A DNA stretch of 64,000 bases from Flaviflagellibacter rhizophilus (GTDB lineage: Bacteria; Pseudomonadota; Alphaproteobacteria; Rhizobiales; Methylopilaceae): the NCBI RefSeq assembly GCF_033898525.1, contig NZ_JAXAFJ010000005.1, forward strand, positions 162,552 to 226,551, in the 5' to 3' direction. The number at the start of each line of letters is the position of its first letter. Within the stretch, counting starts at the first letter, position 1. The notes below the pieces were generated by a model. The model worked only from the letters and a program-made list of their open reading frames with translations, searched no databases and had not been told where the DNA came from. Position numbers and translations under genes: made by a program. Positions 61,387 through 64,000 of this stretch are shown here, in pieces.

Positions 61387-61800
61387 ATGAGCGATCCGGC
61401 AGCCCACCTCGATCTAGGTGAGGAGGATATCCAGAGGCTCGTGCACCGCTTCTACGGACGGGTCCGGCAGGACGACCTGATCGGGCCCGTCTTCAACGAG
61501 CGGGTGACGAACTGGGACGAGCATCTCGCAAATCTTTGCGACTTCTGGTCCTCGGTGGTGCTGCGCACGCGGCGCTATGAAGGGCGCCCGATGCGCGCTC
61601 ACCTCACTTTGCCGATCGAGGACAGGCACTTCGATCGCTGGCTGGCACTGTTCGAACAGACGGCACGCGAGGAACTGGAGCCGCCCGTCGCGGAGATCTT
61701 CCTGTCGCGGGCACGGCAGATCGCCGACAGCTTCGAGTTCGGTCTGGCCGCGCAACGCGGCGAGATCCGAGGGCCTCGCCACCGGACCGTGGCGCGCTGA
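61387..61800 (+). CDS. Group III truncated haemoglobin
   Basis: A 137-residue globin of the trHb3 (P) group: IQRLVHRFYGRVRQDDLIGP with the B10-like aromatic residues, HLANLCDFWSSVVLRTRRYE and RAHLTLPIEDRHFDRWLALF, where the last part carries the proximal His. Such proteins bind oxygen and are suspected to detoxify nitric oxide or peroxide. AGCAGGAC precedes ATG 61387. It lies 28 bases after clpB and its stop abuts the stop of the M23 gene on the other strand. Confidence 0.88.
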   Translation: MSDPAAHLDLGEEDIQRLVHRFYGRVRQDDLIGPVFNERVTNWDEHLANLCDFWSSVVLRTRRYEGRPMRAHLTLPIEDRHFDRWLALFEQTAREELEPPVAEIFLSRARQIADSFEFGLAAQRGEIRGPRHRTVAR

Positions 61801-63720
61801 TCAGCCGCCTTCGTCCTTGGCGCTGACCGAGGTCAGCTGCGTGCCCGACGCCGGGCGGCCGACAATGCCGTCGATCCGTTCACGCTCCCGCTGGAACTCG
61901 GCGAGAGCCTGTCCCTCGAGCTCGCGGCCGCGCGGAACCTTGATGCGCATCGGGTTCACGAAGCGCCCGTTCACCAGCACCTCGAAGTGCAGATGCGGGC
62001 CTGTGGAAAGACCGGTCGAGCCGACATAGCCCACCAACTGGCCTTGGCGCACCCGCGTGCCGACCTTCATGCCGCGCGCAAAGCTGGTCATATGCGCATA
62101 AGCGGTCTCATAGCCGTTCGCATGCTGGATCTTGATCTGGTTGCCATACCCGCTCGACCGGGCCGCCTGCTTGATCACGCCATTGCCGGCGGCATAGATC
62201 GGCGTGCCGCGAGGTGCGGACCAGTCGACGCCCGTGTGCATCTTGGAGAAGCCGAGAATGGGGTGGCGGCGCATGCCGAAGCCCGAGCGCATCACACCTG
62301 CCGAGACCGGCTTGCGCATCAGGAACTTGCGCGCGGACCGGCCATTCTCGTCGAAGAAGTCGAAGCCGCCGTCCGGCAACTGGTAGCGGTAATAACGCCG
62401 GACATCGCCTGCGGTCGCCAGCGAGGCGAACATGATCTCGGGAGGTCCATCCACCGCGCCGTTCTCGTCGCTTGCGAACAGGACCTCGAACCGGTCGGCG
62501 CGCCCGGCTTTTCGCTGGAAATCCACATCATTGCTGAAGACGCGGACCATCTCCTTCAGCACTGGCTCGGGCACGTTGCGCTGCCGCGCGGTTCCATAGA
62601 ACGCCTGGTAGAGAGAGAGGCCCGATCCGCCGGTCTCCTCCGCGAGGGCCGGCCCTTCCTCGACGATCTCCGGCGCGTCCGCGACGGCCACATATCCACC
62701 CGTGTCGGACAAGGCCACGATGGATTGCGATGTGCCGGATTCGATGATCACGCGGACGGGCTGCTCGCGCACGCCCACCCGGGCGACCAGAAGTTTCACC
62801 GTCTGCCCGGTCACGAGGCTTGCCGTTCCGTAGCCGGACGGGGCACCGAACGCGGCCGTGATGTCTCGGGCATCGGCAGCCGAAACACCTTGCGCCACAA
62901 GCAGCTGGTCGAGCGTCTCACCCTGGGAAGCGATGATGGTGCGCTCACCTTCATTCCCGCTGGTTTCCTCCCGGGGCTTCTTTGTGATGACAGTGAGGTT
63001 GGGCAGAGGCGCACTGGCGTCGAGCGAGGCAAGTTCCGGCTGCGTGCCGCCAAGCGCCTGGAAGGCCGTGCTCTGCACCGCTTCGATCACGCCGACGTCG
63101 CGCACATTGGCAACCACCTGTTCCAGCGGAATGGTGGGGCCCGAGCTTAGATCCGCATCGATCTCGGCGAGATTGCGCACCACGAAGGAGATGTCGCCGT
63201 CTTCGGCCGGGGAGGCGTCTGCCTCGGTCGAGGCCGCCGGGCCGTCGTCCCCGAACATGGCGGTGGGATTGAAGGCGGGAATGTTCGTATCGACTCCGGA
63301 CATCATCAGCCCGGACCCGATGCGCGTCACCGGCCGCGTCTTCACGGTCTCGCGGTCGCCAACCTTCGTGCTTGTCGAAATCCGCAGGATCTGGCGGTTC
63401 GCATCAACCGGTGCGGCAACGATGCGGTCGCCCTTGCGGGGAGTGTTGGAACTGCGAGGATCGCTGGCGCCGGGCTCCCATCGCGGCATGAAGCCCGGCG
63501 CCTCGGCGAGCCGGTAGGCGCCGTTCATGGAGGTAAGGATGGCTGCGCCCAGAAGGCCGGCTGCCAGGACGCCGCCGAGAGACGTGCCCGCCAGCCAGCG
63601 AAGATTGACATGCCGGCTGCTCACACCAGCCGTGCCACCATCCAGCCTGAGAGGGGGCTCGTCCCCGATCTCGATCACCCGCGCGCGGGAATGTACGTCC
63701 TTGTGGGCGCGGGTCAGCAA
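61801..63720 (-). CDS. M23 family peptidoglycan endopeptidase (membrane-anchored)
   Basis: A 639-residue protein with a short cytoplasmic start, one membrane helix (about 42-66), a long periplasmic stretch with a LysM/OapA-like part (IIASQGETLDQLLVAQGVSA), then a C-terminal LytM/M23 domain. Zinc ligands are in MHTGVDW and HLHFEV, preceded by MRSGFGMRRHPILGFSKMH. It should cut peptidoglycan cross-links or activate amidases. The TTG start at 63720 is supported by AGGAG seven bases before it on that strand. TTGAGG-N16-TAGTCT at about 63770-63797 (minus strand) is a possible promoter. Confidence 0.92.
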   Translation of the reverse strand: MLTRAHKDVHSRARVIEIGDEPPLRLDGGTAGVSSRHVNLRWLAGTSLGGVLAAGLLGAAILTSMNGAYRLAEAPGFMPRWEPGASDPRSSNTPRKGDRIVAAPVDANRQILRISTSTKVGDRETVKTRPVTRIGSGLMMSGVDTNIPAFNPTAMFGDDGPAASTEADASPAEDGDISFVVRNLAEIDADLSSGPTIPLEQVVANVRDVGVIEAVQSTAFQALGGTQPELASLDASAPLPNLTVITKKPREETSGNEGERTIIASQGETLDQLLVAQGVSAADARDITAAFGAPSGYGTASLVTGQTVKLLVARVGVREQPVRVIIESGTSQSIVALSDTGGYVAVADAPEIVEEGPALAEETGGSGLSLYQAFYGTARQRNVPEPVLKEMVRVFSNDVDFQRKAGRADRFEVLFASDENGAVDGPPEIMFASLATAGDVRRYYRYQLPDGGFDFFDENGRSARKFLMRKPVSAGVMRSGFGMRRHPILGFSKMHTGVDWSAPRGTPIYAAGNGVIKQAARSSGYGNQIKIQHANGYETAYAHMTSFARGMKVGTRVRQGQLVGYVGSTGLSTGPHLHFEVLVNGRFVNPMRIKVPRGRELEGQALAEFQRERERIDGIVGRPASGTQLTSVSAKDEGG

Positions 63721-63923
63721 TCCGGAACTCCTGCAGCTGCCACGCCCGCGAGGGGGCGCGTCGCCAGACTAGCGGAAATCAATATGGCCTCAATGCGACC
63801 TCGGCCGCGCGAGAGCGAATGCACCTGTTTATAGGGAGGCTTGGCAGAGGGCGCAAAGAGGTTGGCGCCAGGGGCTCGGGCGGCCGGTTTGTCGTCCAGA
63901 CGTCATTTTTCTCGAAAAAGGTG

Positions 63924-63953
63924 TTGACCCGGAAAGCCGGGCGGGCCTATAAC
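63924..63953 (+). promoter_or_regulatory. Strong sigma-70 promoter, probably of an rRNA operon beyond the window
   Basis: TTGACC (63924-63929), 18 bases, TATAAC (63948-63953), with an AT-rich stretch (ATTTTTCTCGAAAAAG) just upstream. The near-consensus boxes, GC-rich spacer and GC-rich downstream leader resemble rrn promoters of the Hyphomicrobiales. No coding region follows in the remaining 47 bases. The RNA gene itself is not in the window. Confidence 0.6.
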
Positions 63954-64000
63954 CCCCTCACACCGGACGGGGCGCCGCTGAGCGCTTCACTGGTTCTTCA

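Overview
This is a high-GC alphaproteobacterial chromosome segment, most likely from the Hyphomicrobiales (Rhizobiales). The evidence is gene order. Runs such as aroK-aroB beside xerD-accA, secA opposite a parvulin gene and argJ-mutT, and comF-grxC-nitrilase-DUF1178-ubiG-lysC-ptsP-prfA-prmC-DUF4167-clpB are what one expects in that order. A BcsN-type cellulose operon and a candidate CtrA site fit the same group. Genes are tightly packed, often with ATGA, GTGA or TGATG overlaps. I saw no insertion sequence, prophage, CRISPR array, tRNA or rRNA gene. The window ends just downstream of a strong promoter of rRNA-operon type.

Layout. Positions 1-9371 hold the end of a small membrane protein gene and a five-gene cellulose operon (bcsN-bcsA-bcsB-bcsZ and a TPR protein) with a textbook CtrA box upstream and no BcsC-type outer-membrane pore. 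Positions 9393-12013 hold a probable general-stress unit (YciF-like protein, short-chain dehydrogenase, SemiSWEET) and the opposing trhO-slyX pair. Positions 12054-23289 are a complete carbon-phosphorus lyase locus: a hexapeptide acyltransferase, the repressor PhnF, phnGHIJKLMN, a MOSC protein, and the convergent transporter phnCDE. PhoB-box-like repeats lie at all three outward phn promoters, and a perfect PhnF-type palindrome precedes phnG.

Positions 23324-34780 carry a MASE1 sensor kinase with a FixJ-type regulator, a small membrane protein behind a perfect palindrome, a TerC-family metal exporter behind a strongly structured leader, a large MscS-type channel, a CAP-domain lipoprotein, a D,D-carboxypeptidase, a CobW GTPase, a polysaccharide flippase, a gamma-carbonic anhydrase-like protein and a cupin. 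Positions 34787-50929 are mostly core functions: shikimate pathway, XerD, AccA, L,D-transpeptidase, SecA, parvulin, ArgJ, MutT, ComF, glutaredoxin, nitrilase and UbiG. Among them sits an orphan Flp-type pilin-like gene. Positions 51060-63720 hold lysC, ptsP, prfA, prmC, a repeat-rich DUF4167 protein, a secreted protein of unknown function, clpB, a truncated haemoglobin and an M23 endopeptidase.

The most interesting unexplained signals are the terC leader, where two identical segments compete for one partner just before the ribosome binding site; the CtrA box on the cellulose operon; the layered PhoB and PhnF control of the phosphonate locus with a coupled MOSC gene; and the orphan pilin-like gene. 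All calls come from reading the sequence; no database search was run.
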